DNA of 64,000 nt from Variovorax davisae (GCF_030316845.1 NZ_JASZYS010000005.1:124001-188000); one strand, 5' to 3'. Positions 28,792 through 39,224 are shown, counted from the first letter of the stretch. Notes: a model not told the origin generated them from the sequence alone. Program-made: numbers and translations.

Positions 28792-28850
28792 CGGTCTGCG
28801 GCCGCACATGGCGCAGGCGATGCGCCCCTTGCGCATAATTGACGCAGACT

Positions 28851-29816
28851 ATGACCCTCACTGAACTCAAGTACATCGTGGCCGTCGCCCGCGAGCGGCA
28901 CTTCGGCAAGGCAGCCGAGGCCTGCTACGTCTCGCAGCCCACGCTGTCGGTCGCCATCAAGAAGCTCGAGGACGAGCTCGAGGTCAAGCTGTTCGAGCGC
29001 AGCGCCGGCGAAGTCACGGTGACGCCGCTGGGCGAGCAAATCGTGCAGCAGGCGCAGAGCGTGCTGGACCAGGCAGCGAGCATCAAGGAGATCGCCAAGC
29101 GCGGCAAGGACCCGCTGTCCGGCCCGCTGAACCTCGGCGTGATCTACACCATCGGCCCCTACCTGCTGCCCGACCTGGTGCGACAAAACATCGCCCGCAC
29201 GCCGCAGATGCCGCTGGTGCTGCAGGAGAACTTCACGGCCAAGCTGCTCGAGATGCTGCGCGCCGGCGAGATCGACTGCGCGATCATGGCCGAGCCCTTT
29301 CCCGACACCGGCCTGGCCATGGCCGCGCTCTACGACGAGCCCTTCATGGCCGCCCTGCCGGCGCACCATCCGCTGGCCGAGCGCGAGTCGGTGAGCTCCG
29401 ACGAGCTCAAGAAGGAGACCATGCTGCTGCTCGGCACCGGCCACTGCTTTCGCGACCACGTGCTCGAGGTCTGCCCCGAGTTCGCGCGCTTCTCGAGCAA
29501 CGCGGAGGGCATCCGCAAGAGCTTCGAGGGCTCCTCGCTGGAGACCATCAAGCACATGGTCGCCTCGGGCATGGGCGTGACGCTGGTGCCGCGGCTGTCG
29601 GTGCCGGCCGAGGCCCTCAAGCCGCGCGGCAAGGGCCGCAAGGAGCCCGAGCAGATCGTGCGCTACCTGCCGGTGCGCGACACCCACGGCGGCGAGCCGC
29701 CGATGCGCCGCGTGGTGCTGGCCTGGCGGCGCAGCTTCACCCGCTACGAGGCGATCGCGGCGCTGCGCAATGCGATCTATGCCTGCGAGTTGCCGGGCGT
29801 CAAGCGCCTCTCCTGA
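28851..29816 (+). CDS. oxyR: Hydrogen-peroxide sensor OxyR
   Basis: 321-residue LysR-type regulator. The N-terminal winged HTH is LTELKYIVAVARERHFGKAAEACYVSQPTLSVAIKKLEDEL. The regulatory domain carries the redox segment GTGHCFRDHVLEVC, with the two Cys that form the peroxide-induced disulfide in OxyR (C199/C208 equivalents). dps, a classical OxyR target, lies 85 bp downstream on the same strand, which supports the call. Start at 28851 ATG; an upstream TTG is in frame but less likely. Confidence 0.94.
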   Translation: MTLTELKYIVAVARERHFGKAAEACYVSQPTLSVAIKKLEDELEVKLFERSAGEVTVTPLGEQIVQQAQSVLDQAASIKEIAKRGKDPLSGPLNLGVIYTIGPYLLPDLVRQNIARTPQMPLVLQENFTAKLLEMLRAGEIDCAIMAEPFPDTGLAMAALYDEPFMAALPAHHPLAERESVSSDELKKETMLLLGTGHCFRDHVLEVCPEFARFSSNAEGIRKSFEGSSLETIKHMVASGMGVTLVPRLSVPAEALKPRGKGRKEPEQIVRYLPVRDTHGGEPPMRRVVLAWRRSFTRYEAIAALRNAIYACELPGVKRLS

Positions 29817-29901
29817 GATAGAGTGCGGCTGTTGCGAAGCGGCCTCCGCTTGGCTCCCGCCCATCCTGCCGTCAAACTTCCTTTAGAAAGAACCTGTCGC
29901 C

Positions 29902-30495
29902 ATGGCCAAAGTCATCAAGAAGCCGAAGTCGCCCGCCACCCCCGCACCGGCATCCTCCGCCGGCAAGGTGCCGAAAAAGGGCGGCGTCAAGGTCGCCGAG
30001 GAATCGGGCAGCCGCAATGCGCCGATCATCAACATCGGCATCGACCGCCAGGACCGCGCAGCCATCGCCGAGGGCCTGAGCCGGGTGCTGGCCGACACCT
30101 ACACGCTGTACCTGACGACCCACAACTTCCACTGGAACGTGACCGGTCCGCACTTCAACTCGCTGCACGCGATGTTCATGACCCAGTACACCGAGCTGTG
30201 GGGCTCGACCGACGTCCTCGCCGAGCGCATCCGCGCGCTGGGCCACTACGCGCCGGGCTCCTATGCGGAGTTCAGCAAGATCGCCACCGTGCCCGACGTG
30301 CCGCAGACGCCGCCCAAGGCGATGGAGATGGTGCGCATCCTGGTCAAGGGCCACGAGACCGTGTCGCGGATCGCGCGCGAGTTCATTCCCGTGGCCGAGG
30401 AAGCGGGCGACGATCCGACCGCCGACATGCTGACCGCCCGCTGCACCGTGCACGACCAGACGGCCTGGATGCTGCGTTCGCTCCTTGAAGAATGA
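29902..30495 (+). CDS. dps: Dps ferritin-like DNA-protection protein
   Basis: 197 residues. Residues about 45-195 form the Dps four-helix bundle with ferroxidase ligands in the [27 protein letters not shown] segment (His and Asp/Glu at the dimer interface). A Lys/Pro/Ala-rich N-terminal extension ([28 protein letters not shown]) could bind DNA, as in E. coli Dps. It oxidises ferrous iron with H2O2 and stores it in a dodecamer. Its place after oxyR suggests peroxide induction. Confidence 0.94.
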   Translation: MAKVIKKPKSPATPAPASSAGKVPKKGGVKVAEESGSRNAPIINIGIDRQDRAAIAEGLSRVLADTYTLYLTTHNFHWNVTGPHFNSLHAMFMTQYTELWGSTDVLAERIRALGHYAPGSYAEFSKIATVPDVPQTPPKAMEMVRILVKGHETVSRIAREFIPVAEEAGDDPTADMLTARCTVHDQTAWMLRSLLEE

Positions 30496-30544
30496 TGCCC
30501 TGGCCGGGCCCGGTCAGGACGCCGGGCCGGCTGCCTCGACGCCC

Positions 30545-31414
30545 ATGCCCGAGCCCCGCCGCGGACGCCTCGCGCTCTACCTGGACCTGATCCGCTGGAA
30601 CCGCCCGGCCGGCTGGCTGCTGCTGCTCTGGCCGACGCTCGGCGCGCTCTGGTTCGCCGGCGGCGGCTGGCCGGGATGGCACCTGCTGGTGGTCTTCATC
30701 CTCGGCACCTTCCTGATGCGCAGCGCGGGCTGCTGCGTCAACGACGTTGCCGACCGCGAGTTCGACCGCCACGTCAAGCGCACCGCGCAGCGGCCGGTCA
30801 CGAGCGGCGCGATCCCGGTGAAGGAGGCGCTGGCGCTGGGCGCAGCCTTGGCGCTGTGCGCCTTCGCCCTGGTGCTGACCACCAACCAGGCGACGGTGCT
30901 GTGGTCCTTCGTGGCGCTGGCCGTGACGCTGGCCTATCCCTACGCCAAGCGCTTCGTCTCGATCCCGCAGGCGGTGCTCGGCATCGCCTTCAGTTTCGGC
31001 ATCCCGATGGCCTTCGCCGCGGTCCGGGGCGAGGTGCCGGCGATGGCCTGGTGGCTGCTCGCGGGCAACCTGTTCTGGGTGCTGGCCTACGACACCGAGT
31101 ACGCGATGGTCGACCGCGACGACGACCTGCTGATCGGCATGAAGACCTCGGCGATCACCTTCGGGCGCTTCGACGTCCCGATCGTGATGGCCTGCTACCT
31201 GCTGTTCCTGGTGGTCTGGACCGCGATCGGCGCCGGCATGGGGCTGGGCCCGGTGTTCTACCTGGCGATCGCCGCGGCGGCGGCGCAGGCGCTGTGGCAC
31301 TGGCGCCTGATCCGTGACCGGACGCGCGAAGGCTGCTTCAAGGCCTTCCGCCTCAACCACTGGCTGGGCTTCACGGTGTTCGTCGGCGTCGTGGCGGGCT
31401 ACACCCTGCCTTGA
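30545..31414 (+). CDS. ubiA: 4-Hydroxybenzoate octaprenyltransferase
   Basis: 289-residue membrane prenyltransferase of ubiquinone synthesis that joins the polyprenyl chain to 4-hydroxybenzoate. Two Asp-rich motifs bind Mg-diphosphate: [15 protein letters not shown] and [13 protein letters not shown]. Eight or so hydrophobic helices follow the family pattern, starting [22 protein letters not shown]. Start taken as the ATG at 30545; a TTG start at 30485 would add 20 residues of low-complexity sequence and overlap dps. Convergent with proC. Confidence 0.95.
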   Translation: MPEPRRGRLALYLDLIRWNRPAGWLLLLWPTLGALWFAGGGWPGWHLLVVFILGTFLMRSAGCCVNDVADREFDRHVKRTAQRPVTSGAIPVKEALALGAALALCAFALVLTTNQATVLWSFVALAVTLAYPYAKRFVSIPQAVLGIAFSFGIPMAFAAVRGEVPAMAWWLLAGNLFWVLAYDTEYAMVDRDDDLLIGMKTSAITFGRFDVPIVMACYLLFLVVWTAIGAGMGLGPVFYLAIAAAAAQALWHWRLIRDRTREGCFKAFRLNHWLGFTVFVGVVAGYTLP

Positions 31415-31427
31415 AAGAAGAGGCCGC

Positions 31428-32285
31428 TCAGGCCTTGCCGAACTCGGCGCCCAGCTCGCGGGCGCGCTGGTGAGCGGCACGGGCGGCGGCCTTGATCTTG
31501 CCGGCGACGTCGGCATTTTCCATCGACGTGATCGCCGCGTAGGTGGTGCCGCCCTTGGAGGTCACGCGCTCGCGCAGCACCGCGGGCGGTTCGCTGGCGC
31601 TGGCGGCCAGCGCGGTGGCGCCGGAGAAGGTGCCGACCGCGAGCTGGTGGGCCTGCTCCGGCGGCAGGCCCAGCTCGATGCCGACCTCGGTCAGGGCCTC
31701 GATGAAATAGAACACGTAGGCCGGCCCGGAGCCGGAGATCGCGGTCACCGCGTCGAGCGCCTCCTCGGCGTCGACCCAGAGCAGTTCGCCGGTGGCGCCC
31801 AGCACCTGCTCCACCCGCTTGCGGCCTGCCGCGTCGACGGCTTCGCGCGCGAACAGCCCGGTCATGCCCTGGCCCACCAGGGCCGGCGTGTTGGGCATGG
31901 CGCGCACCACGCGTTCGGTGCCGAGCCAGCGCGCGATGCTGTCGGAGGGGATACCGGCGGCGACGCTCAGGTGCAGGGCGTCGGGTGCCAGGCCGCGGAC
32001 CGGCTGGGCGGCCTCGGCGAAGCTCTGCGGCTTGACCGCCCAGACCACGATCTCGCAGCGCGCCAGGGCCGCGCCGGCCTCGGCCTGGGCGACGATGCCG
32101 AAGTCGCGCGCCAGCCGCTCGCGGGCCTCGGCGAAGGGCTCGACCACTTCGAAGGTGGCGGCGGGCGTGTCCTGCCGGATCAGCCCGGCGATGATCGCGC
32201 TGGCCATGTTGCCGCCGCCGATGAAGGCGATCGGGGGCAGGGGGGTCGGTTCCTGGCGGGGCAGGAAGGTGACTGCGATGTTCAT
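31428..32285 (-). CDS. proC: Pyrroline-5-carboxylate reductase
   Basis: 285 residues. Reduces pyrroline-5-carboxylate to proline with NADPH. N-terminal Rossmann motif IAFIGGGNMASAIIAGL, VVWAVKPQ, RAMPNTPALVGQGMTG, then the signature helix region AISGSGPAYVFYFIEAL and VTSKGGTTYAAI near the end. The start ATG overlaps the stop of the upstream phytase-like gene (ATGA), so the two are co-translated. A longer in-frame reading upstream is antisense/out of frame with that gene. Confidence 0.95.
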   Translation of the reverse strand: MNIAVTFLPRQEPTPLPPIAFIGGGNMASAIIAGLIRQDTPAATFEVVEPFAEARERLARDFGIVAQAEAGAALARCEIVVWAVKPQSFAEAAQPVRGLAPDALHLSVAAGIPSDSIARWLGTERVVRAMPNTPALVGQGMTGLFAREAVDAAGRKRVEQVLGATGELLWVDAEEALDAVTAISGSGPAYVFYFIEALTEVGIELGLPPEQAHQLAVGTFSGATALAASASEPPAVLRERVTSKGGTTYAAITSMENADVAGKIKAAARAAHQRARELGAEFGKA

Positions 32286-33421
32286 GACTTGTCCGTGAAT
32301 TCGAAGGCTGCGAACTGGGTGACCTGCAGCGGATTGAAATTGTCGTCGCTCACCGCCACCAGCATCCGGCGGCCGCCGGGCAGGTCGGGGCCCCAGCAGA
32401 GGCCCTCGGTGTTGTCCAGGCGCGCAAGCCCGAGCGCGGCGAAGTCCGCCACCAGCTTCTTCGGCGCCGGGCGGTGATTGTCGGCGCTCAGCGTGTCGAG
32501 GGCCAGGGTGTCGCTGGCGTCGCGGGTGTCGATCTCGTAGAGCCGCAGCGAATTGCCCGCCCCGAGCGCATAGGCGCGTTCCAGCACCAGCATCCGGTGC
32601 TCGTCGATCATCAGCACCTCGCTCACGCCGTTGTCGGCGTGGGTGCCCGGCAGCAGCGGGCGCAGCGGGACCGGGTCGGGCCGGTAGGCGATCTGGCGCG
32701 TGGCCTGTCCGCTGGCCAGGTCGACCCGGGTGAAGCGGCAGGGGCCGCCGGGCGCGCGCAGCGTGGGCGCCGGCCCGTCCTGGCGCAGCGCGTTCTCCAT
32801 CGCCACCCAGGCGTGGCGGCCGTCCGGCGTCAGGGCCAGGCCCTCCAGGCCGAGGTTGTCCCGGGGGCCGCGCTGGCCGCTGCGGTCGGCCGCGAACATC
32901 GGTGGCAGCGCGATCTCCCGCACCAGCGCCCCGTCGCGCCGCGATTCGTAGAGCGCGGGGCCGAAGCCGCGGGAAAGGTCGCCTTCGCTGGTCCAGAGCA
33001 GCGTGCCCGTGTCGGGCCGCCAGCGGATGGCTTCGGGGTCGACCACCGGGATGGCGGGGGCGGCGGCGCGGCGGGCCGGCCAGGGGCTGCCGTCGGCCTG
33101 TCGCAGCCAAGTGACGCCGGTGGCCTGCGGCGGCTGGCGCCCCTGGACGTCCCAGCGCGCACTGTAGAAACGCGCCGGTGCGAAATCGGAGCGATCGTCG
33201 CTCAGGAGCAGGAATTCGCCCGTGGTGCCGTCGTAGTCGATACCGGACAGCCCGCCGACGGTGCTGCCCCGAGAGTCCATCCGGTGGGGCCAGCGCGCCT
33301 CGGCCAGCAGCCGCAACGGCTGATCCTCTCGGGCAGCGGGCCGTTCGGCCACCCCGCTGCGGCAGGCCGCCAGGCCGGCGGCGACCGCGCCCAGCAGCAG
33401 GCGGCGGCGGGAAAATCGCAT
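32282..33421 (-). CDS. Exported esterase-like phytase-family protein
   Basis: 379 residues. Signal FSRRRLLLGAVAAGLAAC has twin arginines followed by a lipobox, so it is probably a Tat-exported lipoprotein. The mature part matches the phytase-like (esterase-like activity of phytase) beta-propeller domain: STVGGLSGIDYDGTTGEFLLLSDDR, VDPEAIRWRPDTGTLLWTSEGD, NLGLEGLALTPDGRHAWVAMENAL, DNTEGLCWGPDLPGGRRMLVAVSDDNF. The substrate is unknown. Translationally coupled to proC downstream. A GTG start at 33439 is possible; neither start has a clear ribosome-binding site. Confidence 0.82.
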   Translation of the reverse strand: MRFSRRRLLLGAVAAGLAACRSGVAERPAAREDQPLRLLAEARWPHRMDSRGSTVGGLSGIDYDGTTGEFLLLSDDRSDFAPARFYSARWDVQGRQPPQATGVTWLRQADGSPWPARRAAAPAIPVVDPEAIRWRPDTGTLLWTSEGDLSRGFGPALYESRRDGALVREIALPPMFAADRSGQRGPRDNLGLEGLALTPDGRHAWVAMENALRQDGPAPTLRAPGGPCRFTRVDLASGQATRQIAYRPDPVPLRPLLPGTHADNGVSEVLMIDEHRMLVLERAYALGAGNSLRLYEIDTRDASDTLALDTLSADNHRPAPKKLVADFAALGLARLDNTEGLCWGPDLPGGRRMLVAVSDDNFNPLQVTQFAAFEFTDKS

Positions 33422-33472
33422 CGAAGGTCGGGCTTGCACGCCGGGAGTCTACGGGCTCGCGCCCCCGTTGCA

Positions 33473-33483
33473 GGGGGGGGGGG
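33473..33483 (+). repeat. G11 homopolymer tract
   Basis: Eleven consecutive G residues end two bases before a TTGACG -35 box upstream of the ribosomal cluster. This is the longest homopolymer noticed in the window. Confidence 0.9.
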
Positions 33484-33485
33484 TG

Positions 33486-33514
33486 TTGACGTGCCCGCGA
33501 GACTATGCAACAAT
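33486..33514 (+). promoter_or_regulatory. Likely promoter of the spc ribosomal operon
   Basis: TTGACG (33486-33491, 5 of 6) and AACAAT (33509-33514, 4 of 6) are separated by 17 bp, the optimal sigma-70 spacing. They lie about 195 bp upstream of rplN, in the 270-bp gap that separates it from the divergent phytase-like gene. The resulting leader contains the inverted repeat CTGCAAATTTTGCAG (33562-33576). Confidence 0.5.
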
Positions 33515-33561
33515 CGCGGGCTTCGCTTTTAAAGGAATAACTTTAGGGGCGACGAGTGTTT

Positions 33562-33576
33562 CTGCAAATTTTGCAG
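33562..33576 (+). promoter_or_regulatory. Inverted repeat in rplN leader
   Basis: CTGCAAATTTTGCAG has perfect 7-bp arms around one central base. In the leader RNA it could fold or serve as a protein site; function unknown. Confidence 0.35.
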
Positions 33577-33708
33577 TTTCAAGTTTCAGCCCAATGGAAG
33601 CGCGCCGGAGTGGTTTCGGTGTGTGGACGACGGGCCCAAGACTGACCGCAGCGCTGCCATTCGGGATTGTCCGAGCCAGCAAACGGTACAAGTTGGGAAT
33701 ATCACGAC

Positions 33709-34077
33709 ATGATCCAAACAGAATCTCGGCTCGATGTGGCCGACAACACGGGCGCGAAATCCGTCCTGTGTATCAAGGTGCTCGGCGGTTCCAAGCGGCG
33801 TTATGCCAGCGTGGGCGACGTCATCAAGGTCAGCATCAAGGAAGCTGCTCCGCGCGGTCGCGTCAAGAAGGGCGAGATCTACAGTGCAGTGGTGGTTCGC
33901 ACCGCCAAGGGCATCCGTCGCGCCGACGGCTCGCTCGTCAAATTCGATGGCAACGCAGCCGTGTTGCTCAACGCCAAGCTGGAGCCCATCGGCACCCGCA
34001 TCTTCGGACCGGTCACGCGCGAACTGCGCACCGAGAAGTTCATGAAGATCGTGTCGCTGGCACCCGAAGTTCTGTAA
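33709..34077 (+). CDS. rplN: 50S ribosomal protein L14
   Basis: 122 residues, full length. [37 protein letters not shown] and the [18 protein letters not shown] segment are diagnostic of L14, which binds 23S rRNA at the subunit interface. It is the first gene of the ribosomal block here; rplP, rpmC and rpsQ, which usually precede it, are absent upstream. Start at 33709; in-frame sequence before it lacks ribosomal similarity. Confidence 0.97.
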   Translation: MIQTESRLDVADNTGAKSVLCIKVLGGSKRRYASVGDVIKVSIKEAAPRGRVKKGEIYSAVVVRTAKGIRRADGSLVKFDGNAAVLLNAKLEPIGTRIFGPVTRELRTEKFMKIVSLAPEVL

Positions 34078-34090
34078 GGACAACAACGCC

Positions 34091-34408
34091 ATGAACAAGA
34101 TTCGCAAAGGCGACCAGGTCATCGTGTTGGCCGGGCGCGACAAGGGCAAGCGCGGCACTGTGTCGCTGCGCAAGGATGACTCCCATCTGGTCATCGACGG
34201 CATCAACCTCGTGAAGAAGCACACCAAGCCGAACCCCCTCAAGGGTACGACCGGTGGCATCGTCGAGAAGTCCATGCCGATTCATCAATCCAACGTGGCG
34301 ATCTTCAATGCCGCGACCGGCAAGGCCGATCGCGTGGGCATCAAGGTCACGGACGGCAAGCGCGTGCGCGTCTTCAAGTCCAGCGGCGAAGAAATCAAGC
34401 TGGCCTAA
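34091..34408 (+). CDS. rplX: 50S ribosomal protein L24
   Basis: 105 residues, full length. [24 protein letters not shown] is the KOW motif of L24, an assembly initiator that binds the 5' region of 23S rRNA. 13 bp after rplN, with AGGACAACAACGCC as its ribosome-binding region. Confidence 0.97.
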   Translation: MNKIRKGDQVIVLAGRDKGKRGTVSLRKDDSHLVIDGINLVKKHTKPNPLKGTTGGIVEKSMPIHQSNVAIFNAATGKADRVGIKVTDGKRVRVFKSSGEEIKLA

Positions 34409-34419
34409 GGAGCACTCAC

Positions 34420-34959
34420 ATGGCACGCCTCCAACAACACTATCGCGAAAAAGTCGCGAAAGACCTGACCGAAAAGTTCGGCTACACCTCGCCGATGCAG
34501 GTCCCGCGCCTGACCAAGATCACGCTCAACATGGGCGTGGGCGAAGCGGTCGCCGACAAGAAGGTGCTCGACAACGCCGTTGCCGACCTGACCAAGATCG
34601 CCGGCCAGAAGCCCGTGGTCACCAAGTCGAAGAAGGCCATCGCCGGTTTCAAGATCCGCGAAAACCAGCCCATCGGCTGCATGGTCACGCTGCGCGGCGT
34701 CCAGATGTACGAATTCCTCGATCGTTTCGTCACCGTGGCCCTGCCGCGCGTGCGTGACTTCCGCGGTATTTCGGGTCGTGCCTTCGACGGCCGCGGCAAC
34801 TACAACATCGGCGTCAAAGAGCAGATCATTTTCCCCGAGATCGAATACGACAAGGTCGATGCCCTGCGCGGTCTCAATATCAGCATCACGACGACGGCCA
34901 AGACCGACGAAGAAGCCAAGGCGCTTCTCGCTGGTTTCCGTTTCCCGTTCAAGAACTGA
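34420..34959 (+). CDS. rplE: 50S ribosomal protein L5
   Basis: 179 residues, full length, with [39 protein letters not shown] and [19 protein letters not shown]5 binds 5S rRNA and contacts the tRNA T-loop. In E. coli the S8-binding translational operator lies near this start; I could not confirm an equivalent here. Confidence 0.97.
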   Translation: MARLQQHYREKVAKDLTEKFGYTSPMQVPRLTKITLNMGVGEAVADKKVLDNAVADLTKIAGQKPVVTKSKKAIAGFKIRENQPIGCMVTLRGVQMYEFLDRFVTVALPRVRDFRGISGRAFDGRGNYNIGVKEQIIFPEIEYDKVDALRGLNISITTTAKTDEEAKALLAGFRFPFKN

Positions 34960-34967
34960 GGCGACCT

Positions 34968-35273
34968 GTGGCTAAAGCATCTTTGATCCAACGCGAACTC
35001 AAGCGCGACAACCTGGTCGCCAAGTACGCCGCCAAGCACGCCGAACTCAAGGCGATCGCCAACGACTTCAAGAAGAGCGACGAAGAGCGCGCTGCTGCCC
35101 GCCTGGGCCTGCAGAAGCTGCCGCGCAACGCGAACCCCACGCGCCAGCGCAACCGTTGCGAAATCACCGGTCGTCCGCGTGGCACCTTCCGTCAATTCGG
35201 TCTGGGCCGCGCCAAGATCCGCGAACTGGCATTCAACGGCGACATCCCCGGTGTCACCAAGGCCAGCTGGTAA
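34968..35273 (+). CDS. rpsN: 30S ribosomal protein S14
   Basis: 101 residues with a GTG start, starting [28 protein letters not shown]. It is the long, zinc-free form of S14: [33 protein letters not shown] has only one of the zinc-site Cys residues. It binds the 3' head domain of 16S rRNA. 8 bp after rplE. Confidence 0.97.
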   Translation: MAKASLIQRELKRDNLVAKYAAKHAELKAIANDFKKSDEERAAARLGLQKLPRNANPTRQRNRCEITGRPRGTFRQFGLGRAKIRELAFNGDIPGVTKASW

Positions 35274-35293
35274 GCCAGGCAGGAGCAAACAAC

Positions 35294-35689
35294 ATGAGCA
35301 TGAGTGATCCCATTGCCGACCTGCTGACGCGTATCCGTAACGCGCAGATGGTGGCGAAGCCCACTGTGTCGGTCCCGTCTTCCAAGGTGAAGACCGCGAT
35401 CGCGCAAGTCCTGAAGGACGAAGGCTACATCGACGGCTTCCAAGTCAAGACCGAAGACGGCAAGTCCGAACTCGTCATCACGCTGAAGTACTACGCTGGC
35501 CGTCCGGTCATCGAGCGCATCGAGCGTGTGAGCCGCCCCGGCCTGCGTGTCTACAAGGCAGCGCAAGCCATTCCGCAAGTCCAGAACGGCCTCGGCGTCG
35601 CGATCGTCACGACCCCCCAGGGCGTGATGACCGACCGCAAGGCGCGCGCTACCGGTGTCGGTGGCGAAGTCCTGTGCTACGTCGCCTAA
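35294..35689 (+). CDS. rpsH: 30S ribosomal protein S8
   Basis: 131 residues: [18 protein letters not shown] at the N-terminus and [33 protein letters not shown] at the C-terminus. Primary 16S rRNA binder and, in enterobacteria, translational repressor of the spc operon. AGGAG precedes the ATG at 35294. Confidence 0.97.
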   Translation: MSMSDPIADLLTRIRNAQMVAKPTVSVPSSKVKTAIAQVLKDEGYIDGFQVKTEDGKSELVITLKYYAGRPVIERIERVSRPGLRVYKAAQAIPQVQNGLGVAIVTTPQGVMTDRKARATGVGGEVLCYVA

Positions 35690-35713
35690 CCGAGACATCG
35701 AGGAGTCACTGAA

Positions 35714-36247
35714 ATGTCCCGAGTAGGAAAAATGCCGGTCGCCATCCCCGCAGGCGTGGATGTGTCGATCAAGGAAGACCAGATCAGCGTCAAGGGTTCG
35801 GGCGGTTCGCTCAGCCTGGCCCGCAACGCCCTGGTGAAGGTCGCCAACAACGACGGCAAGCTGAGCTTCGAGCCCGCCAACGATTCGCGTGAAGCGAATG
35901 CGCTGAGCGGCACGATCCGCCAGCTGGTGAACAACATGGTGGTCGGCGTGACCAAGGGCTTCGAGAAGAAGCTCAACCTGGTCGGCGTGGGCTTCAAGGC
36001 CGCGGCGCAAGGTTCCAAGCTGAACCTGCAGGTCGGTTACTCGCACCCGGTCAACAAGGACATGCCGCAAGGCATCACGGTGGCAACGCCGACCCCGACC
36101 GAAATCATCATCAAGGGTGCCGATCGCCAACGCGTCGGCCAGGTCGCCGCTGAGATTCGTGCCATTCGTCCGCCAGAGCCCTACAAGGGCAAGGGCATCC
36201 GTTATTCGGACGAGAAGATCACGATCAAAGAGACCAAGAAGAAATAA
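35714..36247 (+). CDS. rplF: 50S ribosomal protein L6
   Basis: 177 residues: [43 protein letters not shown] and [17 protein letters not shown], which mark the two L6 repeats. It lies near the sarcin-ricin loop of the large subunit. Full length. Confidence 0.97.
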   Translation: MSRVGKMPVAIPAGVDVSIKEDQISVKGSGGSLSLARNALVKVANNDGKLSFEPANDSREANALSGTIRQLVNNMVVGVTKGFEKKLNLVGVGFKAAAQGSKLNLQVGYSHPVNKDMPQGITVATPTPTEIIIKGADRQRVGQVAAEIRAIRPPEPYKGKGIRYSDEKITIKETKKK

Positions 36248-36258
36248 GGGGCAGCAAA

Positions 36259-36627
36259 ATGATGTTGACCAAAAAAGCACAGCGCCTTCGCCGCTCGCGC
36301 CAGACCCGCATCCGCATTGCGACGCAAGGCGTGGCGCGCCTGACGGTGAACCGCACCAACCTGCACATCTACGCCACCGTCATCTCCGACGACGGCTCCA
36401 AGGTGATTGCCAGCGCATCGACGGCCGAAGCCGAAATGCGCGCATCGCTGGGCGCATCGGGCAAGGGTGCCACCGCCGCCGCGGCCACCGCCATCGGCAA
36501 GCGCATCGCTGAAAAGGCGAAGGCTGCCGGCGTCGAGAAGGTCGCCTTCGACCGCGCAGGTTTCGCCTACCACGGCCGCGTCAAGGCGCTGGCCGAAGCG
36601 GCCCGCGAAGCCGGCCTGCAGTTCTAA
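36259..36627 (+). CDS. rplR: 50S ribosomal protein L18
   Basis: 122 residues, [20 protein letters not shown]... with [26 protein letters not shown] at the end. L18 binds 5S rRNA together with L5. An ATG at 36262 is an alternative start one codon later. AAGGGGCAGCAAA precedes it. Confidence 0.97.
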   Translation: MMLTKKAQRLRRSRQTRIRIATQGVARLTVNRTNLHIYATVISDDGSKVIASASTAEAEMRASLGASGKGATAAAATAIGKRIAEKAKAAGVEKVAFDRAGFAYHGRVKALAEAAREAGLQF

Positions 36628-36645
36628 CCGGACACGAGATTCAAA

Positions 36646-37164
36646 ATGGCAAAGATTCAGGCAAGAACGCAGAACGAAGGCCCCGAGGACGGTCTGCGCG
36701 AGAAGATGATCGCGATCAACCGCGTCACCAAGGTGGTGAAGGGTGGTCGTATCCTCGGTTTCGCAGCACTCACCGTGGTCGGTGACGGCGACGGCCGCGT
36801 CGGCATGGGCAAGGGCAAGTCCAAGGAAGTGCCCGCTGCAGTGCAAAAGGCGATGGAAGAAGCCCGCCGCAACCTGGCCAAGATTTCGATCAAGAACGGC
36901 ACGCTGCATCACCGCGTGACGGGCCACCACGGCGCCGCCTCGGTGGTCATGATCCCGGCGCCCAAGGGTACCGGCATCATCGCCGGCGGCCCGATGCGCG
37001 CCGTGTTCGAAGTCATGGGCATCACCGACATCGTGGCCAAGAGCCATGGTTCGTCGAACCCCTACAACATGGTCCGCGCCACCCTGGACGGCCTGAAGAA
37101 TTCGACGACCGCGTCAGAAGTCGCTGCCAAGCGCGGCCTGACCGTCGAAGAACTCTTCGCCTGA
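36646..37164 (+). CDS. rpsE: 30S ribosomal protein S5
   Basis: 172 residues with the S5 double-stranded-RNA-binding fold: [45 protein letters not shown] and [34 protein letters not shown]. It contributes to decoding accuracy together with S4. Full length. Confidence 0.97.
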   Translation: MAKIQARTQNEGPEDGLREKMIAINRVTKVVKGGRILGFAALTVVGDGDGRVGMGKGKSKEVPAAVQKAMEEARRNLAKISIKNGTLHHRVTGHHGAASVVMIPAPKGTGIIAGGPMRAVFEVMGITDIVAKSHGSSNPYNMVRATLDGLKNSTTASEVAAKRGLTVEELFA

Positions 37165-37175
37165 GGAGCAGCAAC

Positions 37176-37358
37176 ATGACGCAACAACAAACCGTCAAGG
37201 TGCAACTGGTCAAGAGCCCGATCGGCACCAAGGAATCGCATCGCGCCACCGTGCGCGGCCTGGGCCTGCGCAAGCTCAACAGCGTGAGCGAGCTGCAGGA
37301 CACGCCCGCAGTGCGCGGCATGATCAACAAGATCAGTTATCTGGTCAAAGTGCTCTAA
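37176..37358 (+). CDS. rpmD: 50S ribosomal protein L30
   Basis: 60 residues: [44 protein letters not shown] is the complete L30 domain. It is 11 bp after rpsE, with GAGGAGC as ribosome-binding site. Confidence 0.97.
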   Translation: MTQQQTVKVQLVKSPIGTKESHRATVRGLGLRKLNSVSELQDTPAVRGMINKISYLVKVL

Positions 37359-37379
37359 GCGGCACCGAGAGAGACGCAT

Positions 37380-37811
37380 ATGGAACTCAATGGCATCAAG
37401 CCGGCCGACGGCGCCAAGCATGCAAAGCGCCGTGTCGGTCGCGGCATCGGCTCGGGCATCGGCAAGACCGCAGGTCGCGGTCACAAGGGTCAGAAGTCGC
37501 GTGCGGGCGGTTTCCACAAGGTGGGCTTCGAAGGCGGTCAAATGCCTCTGCAGCGCCGCCTGCCGAAGCGCGGCTTCAAGTCGCAACTGCTCAAGTACAA
37601 CGCCGAAGTCACGCTGACCGCTCTCGAGCAGCTCGGCCTGGCCGAAGTGGACCTGCTGGCGCTCAAGCAAGCCGGTCTCGTGGGCCAGATCGCCAAGGTC
37701 GTCAAGGTCATCAAGACCGGTGAACTGACCAAGGCCGTCAAGCTGACGGGCATCGGCGCGACCGCCGGCGCCAAGGCCGCGATCGAAGCCGCCGGCGGCA
37801 GCATCGCCTGA
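37380..37811 (+). CDS. rplO: 50S ribosomal protein L15
   Basis: 143 residues. The Gly/Lys/Arg-rich N-terminal extension ([28 protein letters not shown]) reaches into the large subunit. A globular C-terminal domain follows. A late assembly protein. 21 bp after rpmD and 26 bp before secY. Confidence 0.97.
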   Translation: MELNGIKPADGAKHAKRRVGRGIGSGIGKTAGRGHKGQKSRAGGFHKVGFEGGQMPLQRRLPKRGFKSQLLKYNAEVTLTALEQLGLAEVDLLALKQAGLVGQIAKVVKVIKTGELTKAVKLTGIGATAGAKAAIEAAGGSIA

Positions 37812-37837
37812 ACACCCTGGACTGAAAGAAGTTCTTC

Positions 37838-39148
37838 GTGGCAACCAACGCGGCAACGCTCGCAAAAACTGGCAAGTTCGGTGACCTCCGTCGCCGGCTC
37901 GTCTTTTTGCTGCTCGCGCTCGTGGTCTATCGCATCGGAGCTCACATTCCGGTGCCGGGCATCAACCCGGACCAACTGGCGCAGCTGTTCCAAGGTCAGC
38001 AGGGCGGCATCCTGAGCCTGTTCAACATGTTCTCGGGCGGTGCGCTGTCGCGCTTCACCGTGTTCGCGTTGGGCATCATGCCGTACATCTCCGCGTCGAT
38101 CATCATGCAACTGATGACCTACGTGGTGCCGACCTTCGAGCAGCTGAAGAAGGAAGGCGAAGCCGGCCGGCGCAAGATCACGCAGTACACCCGCTACGGT
38201 GCCCTGGCACTGGCCCTGTTCCAGTCCTTCAGCATCGCTGTCGCGCTCGAGTCCTCGGCTGGCCTGGTCATCGCGCCCGGTTTCGGCTTCCGCATCACGG
38301 CCATGGTCAGCCTCACGGCCGGCTCGATGTTCCTGATGTGGCTCGGCGAGCAGATCACCGAGCGTGGCCTGGGCAACGGCATCTCGATCCTGATCTTCGC
38401 GGGTATCGCGGCGGGGCTTCCGAACGCCATCGGCGGTCTGGCTTCGCTCGTGACCACCGGTGCGATGAACCCGATCGTTGCGCTCTTCATCATCGCGGTG
38501 GTGGTCCTGGTGACCTACTTCGTGGTGTTCGTCGAACGCGGCCAGCGCAAGATCCTCGTGAACTATGCACGGCGCCAGGTCGGCAACAAGGTCTACGGCG
38601 GCCAGTCGTCGCACCTGCCGCTGAAGCTGAACATGGCCGGCGTGATCCCGCCGATCTTCGCTTCGTCGATCATCCTGCTGCCGACCACGGTGGTGGGCTG
38701 GTTCAGCACCGGCGAGAGCATGCGCTGGATCAAGGACATCGCGAGCGCGCTGCAGCCGGGGCAACCGATCTACGTGCTGCTGTACGCCACCGCGATCGTG
38801 TTCTTCTGCTTCTTCTACACGGCGCTGGTGTTCAACAGCCGCGAAACCGCCGACAACCTGAAGAAGAGCGGTGCGTTCATTCCAGGCATCCGCCCGGGTG
38901 ACCAGACCGCACGCTATATCGACAAGATCCTGGTTCGACTGACGTTGGCCGGCGCGGTGTACATCACCTTCGTCTGCCTGCTGCCGGAGTTCCTGATCCT
39001 CAAGTACAACGTGCCGTTCTATTTCGGTGGCACGTCCTTGCTGATCATCGTGGTCGTGACGATGGACTTCATGGCCCAGGTGCAGAACTACATGATGTCG
39101 CAGCAGTACGAGTCGCTGCTGAAGAAAGCCAACTTCAAGACGTCGTAG
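37838..39148 (+). CDS. secY: Protein translocase channel subunit SecY
   Basis: 436 residues, ten membrane segments, with a GTG start. Typical elements are [82 protein letters not shown] (cytoplasmic loop contacting SecA/ribosome) and [24 protein letters not shown]. Forms the inner-membrane export channel with SecE and SecG. Sits at the end of the spc genes, as in most bacteria. Confidence 0.97.
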   Translation: MATNAATLAKTGKFGDLRRRLVFLLLALVVYRIGAHIPVPGINPDQLAQLFQGQQGGILSLFNMFSGGALSRFTVFALGIMPYISASIIMQLMTYVVPTFEQLKKEGEAGRRKITQYTRYGALALALFQSFSIAVALESSAGLVIAPGFGFRITAMVSLTAGSMFLMWLGEQITERGLGNGISILIFAGIAAGLPNAIGGLASLVTTGAMNPIVALFIIAVVVLVTYFVVFVERGQRKILVNYARRQVGNKVYGGQSSHLPLKLNMAGVIPPIFASSIILLPTTVVGWFSTGESMRWIKDIASALQPGQPIYVLLYATAIVFFCFFYTALVFNSRETADNLKKSGAFIPGIRPGDQTARYIDKILVRLTLAGAVYITFVCLLPEFLILKYNVPFYFGGTSLLIIVVVTMDFMAQVQNYMMSQQYESLLKKANFKTS

Positions 39149-39224
39149 CGATACGGGTCTTCGAGCGCAACGAATTTTCGGGCGAATGGTTCGCCGAGTT
39201 GAACAAGAGTTTTAGGAGAATGAA

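Noticed and set aside
36202..37865. Open frames antisense to ribosomal protein genes
   Set aside because: They mirror the codon bias of the plus-strand ribosomal genes and have no family similarity or ribosome-binding sites.
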